Assembly: GCA_030549775.1 (NCBI GenBank)
Contig: CM060174.1
Location: forward strand, 95,062,132 to 95,126,131
Direction: 5' to 3'
Source of the DNA: Tamarix chinensis
Taxonomy: Eukaryota; Streptophyta; Magnoliopsida; Caryophyllales; Tamaricaceae
DNA length: 64,000 bases
The position numbers and the translations under genes were made by a program. This document shows positions 1 to 13,264 of this stretch, one piece after another. Position 1 is the stretch's first letter. Every line of letters begins with the position of its first letter. Under the pieces are notes generated by a model that ran no database searches, was not told the DNA's origin, and worked only from the letters and a program-made list of their open reading frames with translations.

Positions 1-1145
1 CAACTTTGTTTACTTTTCAAAAGATAGAATGAATGAAGAACAACATCACACGCCATTCGAGTATCCGTTTTGGTAATTGTAAAAACTATATGATCGAAGT
101 AGAAATTATATATCCAAAAGTTTCATCATTCGTCGCCGTCATATATCTATTCTTACCGGCAGTCCCAGCTTCCTTTTCTCTGATTCTTCATACTCGTGGT
201 TTCTGATCTAAAAATAATTTCGGACTAATTTTTTGAATTGAATTCGTTATAATTTATAGTAGTTCGGGGTGATAAGGATTAACATAAGAAGTCGAGCGGC
301 ATTATTTCTGCCAAGTCTTAATTAACTACCCCTCTCTTTGTAAAGTTATATTAAATTTCCGTGTTTTATGAAATTTGAGTAGTGTTTGATATTGATTTAA
401 AAATAAATATTTTAGATTTAGTTTAAGAAGGAACTATAATATTTTGAGAGAGAATGGATTTTCTAGCCTACCATTCGACGAGTTTTATAAACTGATCAAT
501 TGATCTATCGTTTGCAGCTTGAGCTTAGTTCGACGGATGAACTAATCGACTTATCTATTGAGCTTGGTGATTTTTTTAAGCCTTAATTTTTCTAGAAAAA
601 TTGTTCTAACATTTTAAAATTTGATAATCCTACTCCGATTTACTTCTTGAGTAAAATGTAACTATTTCTAACGTTTGTCCCCACTTTTTCCTTTCCTCGA
701 GGTGGTTTGAATATGTAATTTTGATTTAAAAAAAAAAAAAGATAATCTCACCCATTATCTTCTTCTTCCTCTTTATTCTGCATGCCCTTACAATAGATGA
801 TTTGCTGTCTCTGCACGACTTAGAGATTTATTTCCCACGCCGATCTACTCATTTTTCTTCTTCTGCTCGACCTTTCATTGAAAAATGACACAGATGCATG
901 TTTGCTCATATATCTTCTATAAGCTAAGAGAACATAACTTACGCAATGATAATACAAAATCATCTTCCTATGGTACCTTTTCCATGCGATTCCTCCCCGT
1001 CAACAATAGCACTTGGTAGTTGATACAATAGCACAATTATTTAAAACAAAAAAAGGAGTGGACCTTATTTACTAATAGTTGGCACGACGACAATTCATAT
1101 ATACACTCCTTTTATGCCGGTTAAAATGCACTCCATCATTAATAA
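1..1145. other. Intergenic, no feature recognised
   Basis: AT-rich non-coding DNA. All reading frames are short and none resembles a known family. A poly-A run lies near 728-740. No repeat ends were seen. Confidence 0.5.
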
Positions 1146-3560
1146 CTGAAAAAGAAAACTATCTCGAACTAGGACGATGAATGAAACAAAATTTTCATGC
1201 TTCGTTGCTTTCCGACGTATGTTTCATCAAGACAAAAGCAAATCATAAAGCCTTTTTTTTTTTCTTCAAACAAATGGTGCAACAACGTGGGCCGTGGAGC
1301 AACTTGCAAGTGTGCTGAATCAGATATAACATAAAAATAAAAGGAATAGATTTCGATGTTTATTTTTATGTTTTAATAATCTTTTTAATAAATCGTGACT
1401 AAATGTCAGAACTCTAAATTTACTGAATAAATAAATAACGACCGGTGAAATTTAAAGTAATGAAATGTTTTTCCATTTTCCGAAACCTAGAACTTATGAT
1501 AAATATAAATAAAAAAAAATGTATCATTGGATATCGTTCGAAATGCCTAATTTTTAACTTTATAATTACATCTAAACGTAACAACGGTCATGGTAGCAGG
1601 AAAAATAAAAGGAAAGGGGTGGAATTAGCTTTCTTCTTGTTCTACACTTTTTCTTTCTGACAGTTTTTATTTAGTTATTTGGCCTTTTTCTTTTTTCTTT
1701 CTGTTACGTCGTTTTTTTCCTCTATCATGCATCTTTACGACTAACATAATAATTTGTGCGAAAGACTACTTAATAAGGCAGGCTCTTTTGGGCAGGTAAA
1801 AAAATCACTAAAATAAATAGTGGAAAGCAAATATTATACTATAGTGCTTCTTTTTTCCGACAGACGAAATCATATAAAAATAAACCGACATCATGGCCTC
1901 GTCGTGATCAGATGTCCATCCATCAACCATCATGACGGCTTTGTGCGGATGATAACATTCTATCCGTATTAAATAAAAAACTCTTATATTAATTTATATA
2001 TTTTTTAAAAAAATAATAAAAATTAAATTTAATGTTTTTATTTTCCTAAAATAAACTTTTCATATAAAAAATTGAATAATAAATAAATTCATTTTTGATC
2101 TATTCATCCAACTCTTGATCATCATTCCTTTTATCCGGTCAGGAGATTGCCATCTTGATTCTCTGAGTAACGTCTGATGTGATGCATGCATTATCAGTTT
2201 GTCCATATCATCTATCTATCAGAAGCATTCACACGACATTTTCAAGAATATACGACTTCAATGTCCGAGTACTTTTGAACCATGCACATGCGAATTACTT
2301 AATAAGGTTCGTTCATCTGGAAAATTAAATAATTTATATATTTGATCCAATTGAAACTTGCTGCTCGTTGCCATCGCCTTCCTCGATCTCCCACCATCCC
2401 TTCCACGTCCTCTCTTTTCCCTCAAATTGAGATTCTCAAATCTGAGGGAGTGGGACAATTTTCGACGTCCATGTGAATTATTTGTGTATTTTCAATTTGA
2501 TAAATGGTCTGCCACTTCACATTACATTGGCGGGGCAGAGATTTTGATTCCTTTTGGCTTCCTCGTCGTTGTCGTAAGCACTCTAAATATAGAAGAAGTT
2601 TTTAATACTTTCAGGAGTTTTAAATTTTATTAAAATTAATAGTTTTGATGCAATCAGCATCGTCAATTCTATTTCGGTCTAACACGACGTAAAATATTAA
2701 AAAAAAAAATTACATCATGTATTTTAAAATTAAAAGAATACGTCTTTGAGAAAAATTTTGAATTATTATTTCATAGTTTCAACAAATTTAATTTTTAATA
2801 CTTTGGATCCAACAAATAAAATCACGACCGTTTGATTTACTTTTAACATAAGATTCCATCCTCCCTGACCGGCTCGCTAGCAAGAGGGAATGAATTCGAT
2901 CGAAGAAAAAGAACCGTTCAAGTGAAATCAGTAGGAATTCGATTTTTTTGAAGGATGAGAAAACATAAGAAAAAGAGAACCGTATCGTGGCGTAAACGGA
3001 TAGGATGTTTGCATTACCACACTCACTTCACAAGTCGATGGATCTCAGACGGTCACTACTTTTCAAGAGTGCGTCATCGCAACGTATTGGCAGAAACGAC
3101 ACGCTACCTCCGTCAGCTGAATACGTAAGCCAGTTGACTGTTGATAGGCCGCGCGAGGACTATTCATGCACTCCGTTCACACCGGGCGAAAAAGCACCCA
3201 ATCGTTAATAATTCACATGAAATGCTGCAAATTTTGATCTAAACGATCTAAAAGAAGTTATCAAATTACCTTCCAAACACCAGCTGACATCCACTCAAAA
3301 ATCCTTTATATTTATTTCCTCGTCTCTTCTCTATCAATCTCGCCTAATGTGCCGGTTGTGCTCCAATTAAAAGAAGTTTCTTGTACTAATTGACCTCCTA
3401 CTATATCTTTACTTGAGATCCTTATTTAGCGTCAATGTTACCCAAAAAAAAAAAAAAAAGATAGAAAGAATTATATACACATTATTTTTGAAAAATCCAA
3501 AAAATAGATACGAAAGAAAGTAATAATAAAAAATTATATATATACACCCACACATATTAT
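1146..3560. repeat. Module copy 1 (diverged direct repeat)
   Basis: This stretch is collinear with 9768-11890. Shared landmarks, in order, are: the start at 'ctaggacgatgaatgaaac', 'cttgcaagtgtgctgaatc' (near 1304 and 9931), a T-rich tract with 'ctgttacgtcg' (1700; 10341), 'gcggatgataacatt' (1945; 10574), 'ccatcttgattctc' (2149; 10788), 'gagggaatgaattc' (2883; 11368) and 'aatgtgccggttgtgctcc' (3346). By eye the copies are 85-95% alike between indels. No frame is conserved between copies, so it reads as duplicated non-coding DNA or an unrecognised transposon. The short open frames at 2258-2633 and 3005-3208 are not supported as genes. Confidence 0.75.
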
Positions 3561-3790
3561 ATATATATTATTATTTTTTAACTCAAGATAAAAACTACTT
3601 CCAAACTAAATTGACGATATCTAAAATAAGCACCGTCAGCCATCTGCAATGTAAACTTTACCCACCAATCCTATCCCATGCGAACAACTCCTCTAAAATA
3701 TTCAAAATAACAAATGACTCAAACAAAGTAAATCTAACTAATTAAGCAATCGCCACTTGACTCGTAAGTCTATATTTTTGGTCCGAATAA
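3540..3790. repeat. Module 'g' segment, copy 1
   Basis: A segment around 'gccatctgcaat' followed by 'aataacaaatgactcaaac' and 'ctaactaattaagcaatc'. It recurs at 12850-13075 and, more diverged, at 13430-13620. It lies directly after module copy 1. No coding potential is visible. Confidence 0.7.
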
Positions 3791-4270
3791 ATTTGCTTCG
3801 GCGTACCTTGAACTATAAGTCTATAAGTACATTACTATTTTTGTATTTTCAATTTGATAATGTGTTTTTGTTTTTGGATAATGGCCTGGCGCTTTACATT
3901 TCCTTGTTGGGATAGGAATTCTGATTCCTTTTCGCTTCCTCGTTGTTAATCCTGTCTTTAACCAAAACGACAAAAATAAATCTCAGTATGTATCTAAAGA
4001 TTATTTGAGAGAATTTTTGAATTACTATTTTATAGTTTCAACAAATTTAGTTTTAACACTTTGGATTTAACAAATAAAATCATAACCGTTTGATTTGCTT
4101 TTAACATCACACACCATCCTCCCTGAGTGGCTAGTAAGAGGGAATGAATTCAATCGAAGAAAAAGAACCGTTCAAGTAATTAAAATCAGTAGGAAGTAGA
4201 TTTTTTGAAGGATGAGGAAATATTATATATAAAAAAAAAGGAAGAGAAAAAGATAAGAAAAGGAGAACCA
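3780..4270. repeat. Partial module copy
   Basis: It repeats two middle pieces of the 1146-3560 module: the 'ggtccgaataaatttg' piece (also near 10980) and the 'aaccgtttgatttgctttt' to 'gagggaatgaattcaatc' piece (also near 2827 and 11310). It is truncated at both ends relative to copy 1. Confidence 0.65.
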
Positions 4271-4640
4271 TAACAATAGTTAGGTGTTAAAGTGGGCCAC
4301 ATTTTTACTTGGGACGTTTAAGCACCCTGACTCACTTTAGAACTATTGAAGATAATATGATAGGGTTCGGCTACCCTTAACCACTGGAATGCTCCAAATT
4401 CCAATTTACAGAAAGTATGCTAAGTATACATAGCACAAGGCTTACCACATAGCTGGAACGCACTCACAATATCGTATGTATTGCCTTGAAAATGACCAGG
4501 CTGCATATTCAAATACAATTTGATAATCAGTCCCTGATTCAAAATCTAATGCAGCAGTAAATTATCTGCTAACCAGGTAGATTACTATCATCTATCATCT
4601 GAACAGAATACTATAGCGTCAGAGAAATAGGTTAGCACAA
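4271..4640. other. Intergenic, no feature recognised
   Basis: Moderately AT-rich sequence between two module pieces. I see no conserved frame, repeat end or RNA signature. Confidence 0.4.
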
Positions 4641-5800
4641 TATCTATTTCGGTGCTCTCCGACGTATGTTTCATCAAGACAAAAGCACATCATAAAGCAT
4701 ATATGTTATTTATTTATTTGGCCTTTTCTTAATTTTTTCTGTTACGTCGGTTTTTCTCTATCATGCATCTTGAGGACTAAGATCACTATTTATTTAGGTA
4801 AAAAAAAATCACTAAAATAAGTGGTGGAATGGATTAACCGTAAGTTAATTGGGGTCCGAGTATATTAGTCAATCAATTTAATGAAGGGTACTGTGTTGCA
4901 TACAATACAAGCACTTGATAACGTTATCCGGAGACTGGGGACGCTGCCTGCCTTCTCTGCGAAAGCAAATCTTGTAGTGCTTCTTTTTCTGACAAGAGGA
5001 AATCATATAAAAGGAAACACAGACATCATGCCCGCGTCGGTGATCAGACGTCCTTCATGACGGCTTTGTGCGGATGATAACATTTCGATCCGTATTAAAT
5101 AAATAAAACTATTATATTGAAACTTGCTTGTTGCCATGCACTTCCTCTCCCACCCTCCCTTCCACGGCCTATCTTTTTCCTCAAATTGAGATTCTCAAAT
5201 CTCAGGAAGTGGACAGCTTTTGGTTTTGCATCGTCGTTACCTTGAACTATAAGTTTTCACTCTTAATAATGTGTTCTTTTCGATTATGGCCGGCCGCTTC
5301 AGATGACATCGTAGTCACAAGAGTATTCACTCAATGATGACGATGTAACGCTTGATACCATAGCAAAATTATTTAAAAGAACAAAGGACGGCCTGACGGG
5401 ACCTCATCTACAGATGGTCGGCACGAGGACAATTCCTACTCTCCGTTCACAGCGGGTCAAAAGCACGCAGTCGTTAATTATTCGCATATAATGATACAAA
5501 TTTTGACCTACCAATCTAGAAGAAGCTTACAAATTACGTACCTTCCAATACTAGCTGAGATCCACTTATAAATCCTGGATATTTATTTGTTCGTCTCTTC
5601 TCTTCTAATCTCAACTAATTTGCCAGTTTTGCTCCTATTAAAAAAAGTTTTTCCTGTTAATTGATTTCCTATGACATCTTTAGTTAAAGTCTTTCTTTAT
5701 TTAGCGTCAGTGTTACACAGAATGAAGATAGAAAAATAAAAACAAAAATATATATAACCACATTAATTTTTTAAAATTTAGAAAGTAGGTAGAAAAAAAA
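4641..5800. repeat. Module copy 2 (internally deleted)
   Basis: It contains 'cgacgtatgtttcatcaag' (4664), 'ctgttacgtcg' (4739), 'gcggatgataacatt' (5071), a piece like 2395-2450 (near 5160-5210), and the 'atttatttgttcgtctcttc' end segment (near 5580). The order is the same as in copy 1, but the segments between landmarks are shorter, so this looks like a deleted derivative. Confidence 0.65.
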
Positions 5801-5814
5801 ATATTAGTTATCAG

Positions 5815-6180
5815 TGGTCGTTATTACTTCCTCACTAAAGACTTTAATAACTAACTAAAATATTTTTGTTGTTAAAGCAATAACGACGACATATAATATT
5901 GGTCGCTAAAACAATAAAGACAATGTATAAATAGTTTGTGTCAAATGTTTATTACAACAAATTATGTGATAAAATATAAATATATTACAAAAGTACTACA
6001 TGTTGTTATTGCATTACAAAAATATTTTAATTAGCATCCACCTACAAATTAATTATTTTATTCACCCTACATAATATTCTTGGTTAGATCATCAAAATAA
6101 ACCAGATTTGCAATAACAGAAACATAAAAATAATAATTAAGATAAGTATCTAATAAATAGTAATCATACAAACTATTATT
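5815..6180. repeat. Module 'h' segment, copy 1
   Basis: Similar to 12440-12810. It carries repeated short motifs of the type 'tggtcgttatt', 'aataacgacg' and 'gtcgctaaaacaataa'. Such motifs recall the subterminal repeats of some plant DNA transposons, but no terminal inverted repeat was found, so the class is unknown. Confidence 0.55.
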
Positions 6181-6990
6181 AATTTATCATAGTACATGAC
6201 TGCATGCACATAACTACATATATTAATAATAAATTAAAATTACAACAATTCTAAGTATTAATTTATACATATACTAATTTAATTAATTATTAATATAATA
6301 TCATTACTAGGCTAAGTATTAATATTTTACTTAAAAAATTAGCATGTAAAAAATAGCAACACATTAGTATATTATTAAACTAATAAGTAATAGTTAATTA
6401 ATATTGTTATACTAGAGTTTGAATATTACCAAAATTTAAATGTTATTGTGCACACAGACATAGTTTATTTGTTTATTTAAAAAAATATTACATTATGTCA
6501 GACAATTCTTTTTACTATATCGATATTTTATAAAGAGTAATATGTGTCAAATTTAGTTAAATGTTTAAATTATTATGACTGTATGTAAGTTATAGCATAT
6601 TTACATACATATAGTAATATAGTATTTATCATTTTATGGTATATATATATATATATCTATATATACTTTTATAATATTCGATGATGACGGATATTACTCT
6701 CAAGTTTTTTATGTGAATTATTTGAATGGAATTTTTTAGATAAATCTAACTTATTATAAATACTCCTCACATTTATATAGGCGATGCGTAGCTTGAGACT
6801 CATATAAGAATTTATAACAAAGTAACTAGATATAGTATAATGATGACGTATGTATTTACTTTCTACATACAAAAGTAAATATTATAAGTTAAGTAGACTA
6901 CTTAATTGATTAATAAAAAATAGATAGCATTATAGCATGTTAGTAACATAGGTTAGTATAAGTCATTTAAATATTTAATATTTACTAAAT
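6181..6990. other. AT-rich spacer with a TA microsatellite
   Basis: Very AT-rich. A TA/TATC simple repeat lies near 6642-6665. A short minus-strand frame (6669-6872) has no recognisable similarity. Confidence 0.5.
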
Positions 6991-8500
6991 AAGAAACACT
7001 AACTGGTGTGGTGAGTGTAAACGAAAGTCTTGAGAGTTGACTATTGAGAGACTTATCTATTCTGTCTCGGTGAGTCGGTTCTCACTTCTCTGTCTTCGAA
7101 GTTCTAAGTTCATAGTTTAGAGTCTTTAGACTCTTGTCACTCTTCCCGTTCCCAATTCTTTCCACACTTCCAAGCTCGCCGCTCGTGCTTGCCAGTCTCC
7201 ACTCCCTGTTCGTCGTTCACTGCTCGCCACTCCCCAATCGTCGCTCGCCGTAACTTGCCACTCGCCACTCACTTCTCTAATTTTTCCTGTTGTGAGCCTA
7301 AGACTTTTCAATTCCAAGTTACGAGTCTTAGCTTCTTCGTTGATGACTACCAAGCAGTCGAACAGAACCAGACGACTAAAGAAATTCCACCCAGTGCTAA
7401 TAACGAAGGTGTCTACGAACCAAGCACCGCCAGATTAATTGTGAATTAGGGTTAGTATGTTTTTTCCTTCTTATATCTGATTTTTCTCTATGTTGTTGAT
7501 ATTTATCAACATATTGATCAATAATTACTATTTACTGTTGTTGGTAAATTGTTGTATTGGATGGCCAAATCTCGTTAGTTTGTCTTCTACTTCTACTTTC
7601 TGCTATTGCGGTTCAATTTTGGTGACTAGGTAGGTTACTTTTGGTGTTGAAGGGATGGGGTTAGGGCAAGGTCGGAGGGCACCATGGATGGTGCATATAG
7701 TTTTTGTATTTTTCTATAGTTTTGGTAGGGTCCTTGATATTTTGGTTCAATATAGGTGATATTAGCCGAAATCCAATATTGTATCGATATATCGACAACA
7801 TCGGTGTAATTTGTTTTCCATAGTGTTTAGGTATTTTTACATTGCGACTGACTTGAATTCCGTAAAATTACGGCCGATACGCAATTTCGAAGCTGCGATT
7901 TTATTGTATGTCGACGCCTATCCTTTGGCTAGGTGATTACCTTACTGCATCGAGAAAACACACTCCTCTTGGATAGCTAACATCCTTACCTGTTTGATAT
8001 CCTATGTGAGATGGATCCTCTTTGATCGACCGACCGATATCTTTTGGTAATAAATTGTACCTTTTATTGGTCTTCGATGCACATTCATGTCACCAAAGCC
8101 TAACAATTAATCTTAAGAGATTCCCATCATATGTTTGCTTTTGAACTGGGAAAAAAGGCTACCGGACATGTTTTTTGTTGCGAGTGATTACCTTATGGCT
8201 GTCGGCTCACCCCTTCACAGTCCGTCATATTATTGGACCTTCAAAGGAGCCGAAGAGGACATTGGGCAGCTGCTCTATCTCCCACGAAGACCGAGGTTCT
8301 TCGGTACCTTACGTTTTGTGGGGTTGCTTTGTGCTACGGCGTAGTGGGGTCTTTGCCACGACTCGTTCTGGACTTGTTATTCCCCGCTTTGCCGAACTAA
8401 AAAATAAAATAAATATAGCATCCTGAAAGTTTGTGGCATAAATTACAGCCGTGACTCGAGAGTCACTTTTATTTATTTTATTTATTATTTTTAATTTTAA
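6991..8500. other. Unrecognised GC-richer segment, possibly part of a transposon
   Basis: Base composition rises sharply over about 7000-7450 and 8130-8420. The first block has reiterated 'ctcgccactc'-type words and ends near 'gaattagggttag', which looks like a transcribed leader followed by a splice-like boundary. The second block has two overlapping open frames of 69-83 codons with no family I recognise. A phrase near 8388 ('ccccgctttgccgaa') recurs at 8521 as 'gcccgctttgccgaa'. This may be a remnant of a DNA transposon or a captured gene fragment. No function is assigned. Confidence 0.3.
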
Positions 8501-8762
8501 TTTTTTTTGGCACAAGTTAAGCCCGCTTTGCCGAATAATACGAACATGCACTCACATCAGTCAAGGAACCAAAATTGTGCAGTAGTAGTACTTGTTTTCT
8601 ATTTTTCGTCATCTTGCGTGACGTCATCATCTGTGCTCCAGCTGACAGAATCGGGAGTCACTCAGATGTCACCTGCAATGTACGACGACGAAAACACGGA
8701 CACAGAAACAAATACAAAAATATTATTTTTTAAAAATTAAAAAAAAAAGAGTAGATAACATT

Positions 8763-8766
<4 letters not shown>

Positions 8767-8793
<27 letters not shown>
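8767..8793. repeat. TA microsatellite
   Basis: Uninterrupted alternating TA tract. Confidence 0.9.
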
Positions 8794-8798
<5 letters not shown>

Positions 8799-8829
8799 TA
8801 AATTAAATTTACTTAAATTAAGAGACAAA

Positions 8830-9425
8830 AATATAAAAAATTACCTTCCAACTACGAGCTGACATCCACTCAAACATCCTTTATGTTTATTTCCTCAACT
8901 CTTCTCCTGTGATGCACAGAGGCACCGTTTTCCGTTCCGAAAACTTTTCGGATTAAAATTTATATTAAAATTATTTAATTAATATTTGTATTAAAAATAT
9001 ATTATTTAATTAATTTTTTATTAAAAAATTATTGTTAATAATTAAAATTAACTAATATAAAAATTAATTTTATTTTTCTCTCTAAATTTTAATAAATTTA
9101 ACCTATTTTTAAAATATATATATATAAATTTTTAACGTTTTCTGCCGTCCCCGTTTCTTATATTTTTAAGAAACGGCGTTTTCGTGTTTTGTTCGGTCCC
9201 CGTTTCCGTGCATCACTGCTCTTCTCTATCAATCTCGACTAATGTGCCGGTTGTGCTCCAATTAAAAGAAGTTTCTTGTACTAACTGATCTCCTACCATA
9301 TCGATCCTTACATAGGGTCAATGTTCCACAAAAAAAAAAATAAAGATAGAAAGATTTATATACACATTATTTTTTTTTAAATTCAAAAAATAGATACGAA
9401 AGAAAATAGATTTTTTGAAGGATGA
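8830..9425. repeat. Partial module copy interrupted by a MITE
   Basis: The flanks ('ccttccaac', 'gagctgacatccactc', then 'aatgtgccggttgtgctcc') match the end of module copy 1 (3265-3480). The match is interrupted by the insertion at 8907-9218 and resumes exactly after it. The last part also shares 'agattttttgaaggatgagg' with the region near 4200. Confidence 0.75.
8907..9218. mobile_element. hAT-type MITE with 8-bp target duplication
   Basis: A 312-bp insertion bounded by a perfect 8-bp direct repeat, CTCTTCTC, at 8899-8906 and 9219-9226. The ends are inverted: the left starts CTGTGATGCACAGAG and the right, read on the other strand, starts CAGTGATGCACGGAA. The interior is AT-rich and non-coding. 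An 8-bp duplication with short imperfect inverted ends fits the hAT superfamily. The module copies at about 3316, 5600 and 11640 keep an uninterrupted site, which confirms the insertion. It has no transposase, so any mobility needed a helper in trans. Confidence 0.88.
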
Positions 9426-9767
9426 GGAAATATTATATAAAAAAAAAAACGGAAGAGAAAAAGATAAGAAAACCCGTTTCGTGACTAAAAGGCTGTTTGT
9501 ATTATTATTACTACACTCCACAAGTGGATGAATCTTAGATAATCAGTAGTTTTCCGTTTTCAAGAGTGCGGCATTGCAATTGTGCTGCTATCCTCCCCGT
9601 AGCAATATCACTTGGTAGTTGATACAGTATTGATATTCGACGGATTTACTTGCCAAAAAGATCACGAGGGCTCTGCTCTTTACTAGTGTTGCGAAAGCAA
9701 AAACTTTTAAAATTATGTAATATATTTATATGTTTTATTCAAGAAACAGGGATGCGGAAATAAAAAT
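9426..9767. other. Intergenic, no feature recognised
   Basis: AT-rich sequence between two module copies, with no supported frame or repeat end. Confidence 0.4.
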
Positions 9768-11890
9768 GAAAAAGAAAACTATTTCCAACTAGGACGATGA
9801 ATGAAACAAAATTTTCATGCTTTGGTGCTCTCCGACGTATGTTTCATCAAGACAAAAGCACATCATAAAGCCTCTTTTTTTTTTTTTTCTTCAAACAAAT
9901 GGTGCAACAGCGTTGGCCGTGGAGCAACTTGCAAGTGTGCTGAATCAGATATAACATAAAAATAAAATAAAAAAGGTATAGATTTCGATGTTTATTTTTA
10001 TGTTTGAACAATCTTTTTAATAAATCGTAGCTAAATGTTAGAACTCTAAATTTACTGAATAAATAAATAACGAGGGTGAAATTTAAAGTAATGAAATGTT
10101 TTTCCATTTTCCGAAACCTAGAACTTATGATAAATATAAATAAATAAAAAATGTATCATTGGATATCGTTCGAAATGCCTAATATTTAACTTTATAATTA
10201 CATTTAGACGTAACAACGGTCATGGTAGCAGGAGGAATAAAAGGAAAGGGGTGGAATTAGCTTTCTTCTTGTTCTACACTTTTTCTTAATTTCTGACAGT
10301 TTTTATTTAGTTATTTGGCCTTTTTCTTTTTTTTTCTTTCTGTTACGTCGTTTTTTTCCTCTATCACGCACCTTTAGGACTAACATAAAAATTTGTGCGA
10401 AAGACTATTTAATTAGGCAGGCTCTTTTGGGCAGGTAGAAAACCACTAAAATAGATAGATAGTGGAATGCAAATCTTATAGAGCTTCTTTTTTCGACAGA
10501 GGAAATCATATAAAAATAAACAGACAGCATGACCGCGTCGTGATCAGGTGTCCATCATGGCGGCTTAATTTGTGCGGATGATAACATTCTATCCCTATTA
10601 AATTAAAAAAAAACTGTTATATTAATTTACATATTTTTTTAAAAATAATAATGAATATATAATAAAAAACAAAGTTAATGTTTTTATTTTCCTAAAATAA
10701 ACTTTTTATATAAAAATTGAATAATAAATAAATTCACTTTTTCATCCAACTCTTGATCATCATTCCTTTTATCCGGTCAGGAGATTGCCATCTTGATTCT
10801 CTCATGAGTAACGTCTGATCTCATGCATGCATTATCAGTCTGTCCTCCATCTATCCATCAGAAGCATTCACACGACATTTTCAACTTGCTGCTTGTTGCC
10901 ATCCACCACTTCCTCTCCCACCCTCCCTTCCGCGTCCTCAAATTGAGATTCTCAAATCTCAGGAAGCGGGACAGCTTTTGGTCCGAATAAATTTGAATCG
11001 TCCGTCATACCTTCAACTATAACTACATTATAATTTGTGTATTTTCAATCCGATAATGTTTTCATTTCGAGTATATATGGTCTGCCACTCTAAATATAGG
11101 AAAGTTTTTAATACTTATTAAAATTAATAGTTTTGATGTAATCAGCATCGTCGATTCTATTTCGATCTAACATGACGTTACATTTATTTTTATTACATCC
11201 TGCATTTTAAAATTAAAAAAAATACGTCTTTGAGAAAAAATTTGCATTATTATTTCATAGTTTCAATAAATTTATTTTTTAAGACTTTGGATCCAACAAA
11301 TAAAATCAAGACCGTTTGATTTACTTTTAACATAACATTCCATCCTCCCTGACCGGCTAGCTAGTGAGAGGGAATGAATTCAATCCAAGAAAAAGAACCG
11401 TTCGAGTGAAATCAGTAGGAAGTCGATTTTTTAAAGGATGAGAAAACATCACATAAAATAAATAAATAAATAAAAAAAAGGAAGAGAAAGAGATAAAGAA
11501 AAAGAGAACCGTATCGTGACGTACATGGATAGACAGGGATAAATAATTATGCAAATTTTGATCTAAACAATCTAAAAGAAGTTATCAAATTACCTTCCAA
11601 ATACCTGCTGACATCCACTCAAAAATCCTTTTATATTTATTTCCTCGTCTTTTTTCTATCAATCTCGGGTAATGTGCCGGTTGTGTTCCAATTAAAAAAA
11701 AGTTTTTCATGCTAATTGATCTCCTACCGTATCTTTGCTTGAGGTCCTTAGTTAGCGTTAATGTTATGCGGGAAAAAAAAACTTACTTAGCGTTAATGTC
11801 ACGCGGAAAAAATAAAGATAGAAAGAACTATATACACATTATTTTTTTAAAATTCAAAAAATAGATACGAAAGAAAGTAATGAAAAAATT
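9768..11890. repeat. Module copy 3 (diverged direct repeat)
   Basis: This is the longest partner of 1146-3560, with the same segment order and orientation about 8.6 kb downstream. Small differences include expanded T runs near 9877 and 10330, and a duplicated 'gcgttaatgt' phrase near 11755 and 11792. No conserved reading frame. Confidence 0.75.
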
Positions 11891-12429
11891 AAATATTAAA
11901 TAAATTATACAATCTAAATCTAGAAGATAGTTTCCGAGCTAATCTTATGCAAAAACTCAAAATAAAAAACTTTGGACATGTATATACTCAATTACTTTTG
12001 AGTTTCCTATGCTTAAATTTTTTATTTATTTATACAATTGACTCTATTTCTCTCTTCATTTTTTTTAATCCCCTTTAGCCATAAGGAGGACTTTATCCAT
12101 ACTAATTATAATTTTTCATGGGATGCTTATCCTGCCACATCAAATTTTATCTTAGGTAACTCGTATATTACATATTCATAATGCAAATTACACACTTTTT
12201 TTTATATCATCAGACAAAATATTATCTTTTTATATAAGAATAAGTTTTCATGTGAAGTTATAGTTGAAATTTTGTTAAATGGAAAATAATGAATAAAATG
12301 AAAAGAAAAAAGTAATTGTAGTAGAAATAATTAGAGCGCGTGAGTTACGTTGTGTTCCCTACAAATAATTAACGTTTTAACAACCTTAATGGCTAAATTT
12401 TTTTATTGCTAATGTCAATAAAAAATAAT
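11891..12429. other. Intergenic, no feature recognised
   Basis: AT-rich, without convincing frames. It joins module copy 3 to the 'h' segment. Confidence 0.4.
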
Positions 12430-12830
12430 TTTTAAAAAAACATTGGTCGTCGGTGGTCGTTATTGCTCTTCCGCTAAAGGTTTTAACGACCAACTGAAAT
12501 ATTTTTGTTGCTAAAGTAATAACGACGTCATATAATATTTGTCGCTAAAACAATAAATACGACATATAAATAGTTTGTATCAAATATTTAGTACAACAGA
12601 TTATGTGATAAAATATAAATATATTATAAAAGTACTACATGATGTTATTGTATTATAAAAATATTATAATTAACAACCACCTAAAAATTAGTCACTTTAT
12701 TCACCGTACATAATATTCTTGGTCAAATAATCAAAATGAATCAAATTTGCAATAAAAGAAAAGTAAAAATAATAATTAAGTTAAGTATCTAATAAATAGT
12801 AATATATTATATTAAAAGAAAAGAAAAACA
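12430..12830. repeat. Module 'h' segment, copy 2
   Basis: Collinear with 5815-6180, including 'tggtcgttatt' and 'gtcgctaaaacaataaa'. Its right part (12690-12830) is repeated again at 13265-13410, so there is also a local duplication with a step of roughly 570 bp. Confidence 0.65.
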
Positions 12831-12849
12831 TCACGTAAGCTAATAATAA

Positions 12850-13075
12850 TAATAAGATTATATTATTATTATTTTTCAACTCAAGAGTCAAGATGAAAAC
12901 TACTTTTAAACTAAATTGACAATATCTAAAATAAATACCATCAGCCATCTGCAATATAGGGTAATTACCCACCAATCCTATTACATGCAAACAACTCCTC
13001 TAAAATATTCAAAATAACAAATGACTCAAACAAAGTAAATCTAACTAATTAAGCAATCACCACTTGACAAGGAAG
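12850..13075. repeat. Module 'g' segment, copy 2
   Basis: Close match to 3560-3770. It is followed by a GAA/GAG-rich tract near 13072-13100. Confidence 0.7.
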
Positions 13076-13264
13076 AGGAAGAAGAAGAAGAAGAAGAAGA
13101 CCAAGCACCCCGCCACTCACAAAATCCGCGCTCACAATAAGTGTTCGATAGCTTTAAGTCCCGTCATTTCTTTAGGCTTGGGCTTGCGCGGAAGATGGCG
13201 TGTGGAAGAAGAGACAGGTAAGGCAAATTAGCAAAAAATATTTAAATAGCTAAAAGAATAAAAT

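Noticed and set aside
12430..12810. CACTA transposon end
   Set aside because: The repeated 'gtcgctaaaa' words are suggestive, but no CACTA terminus or 3-bp target duplication could be found.
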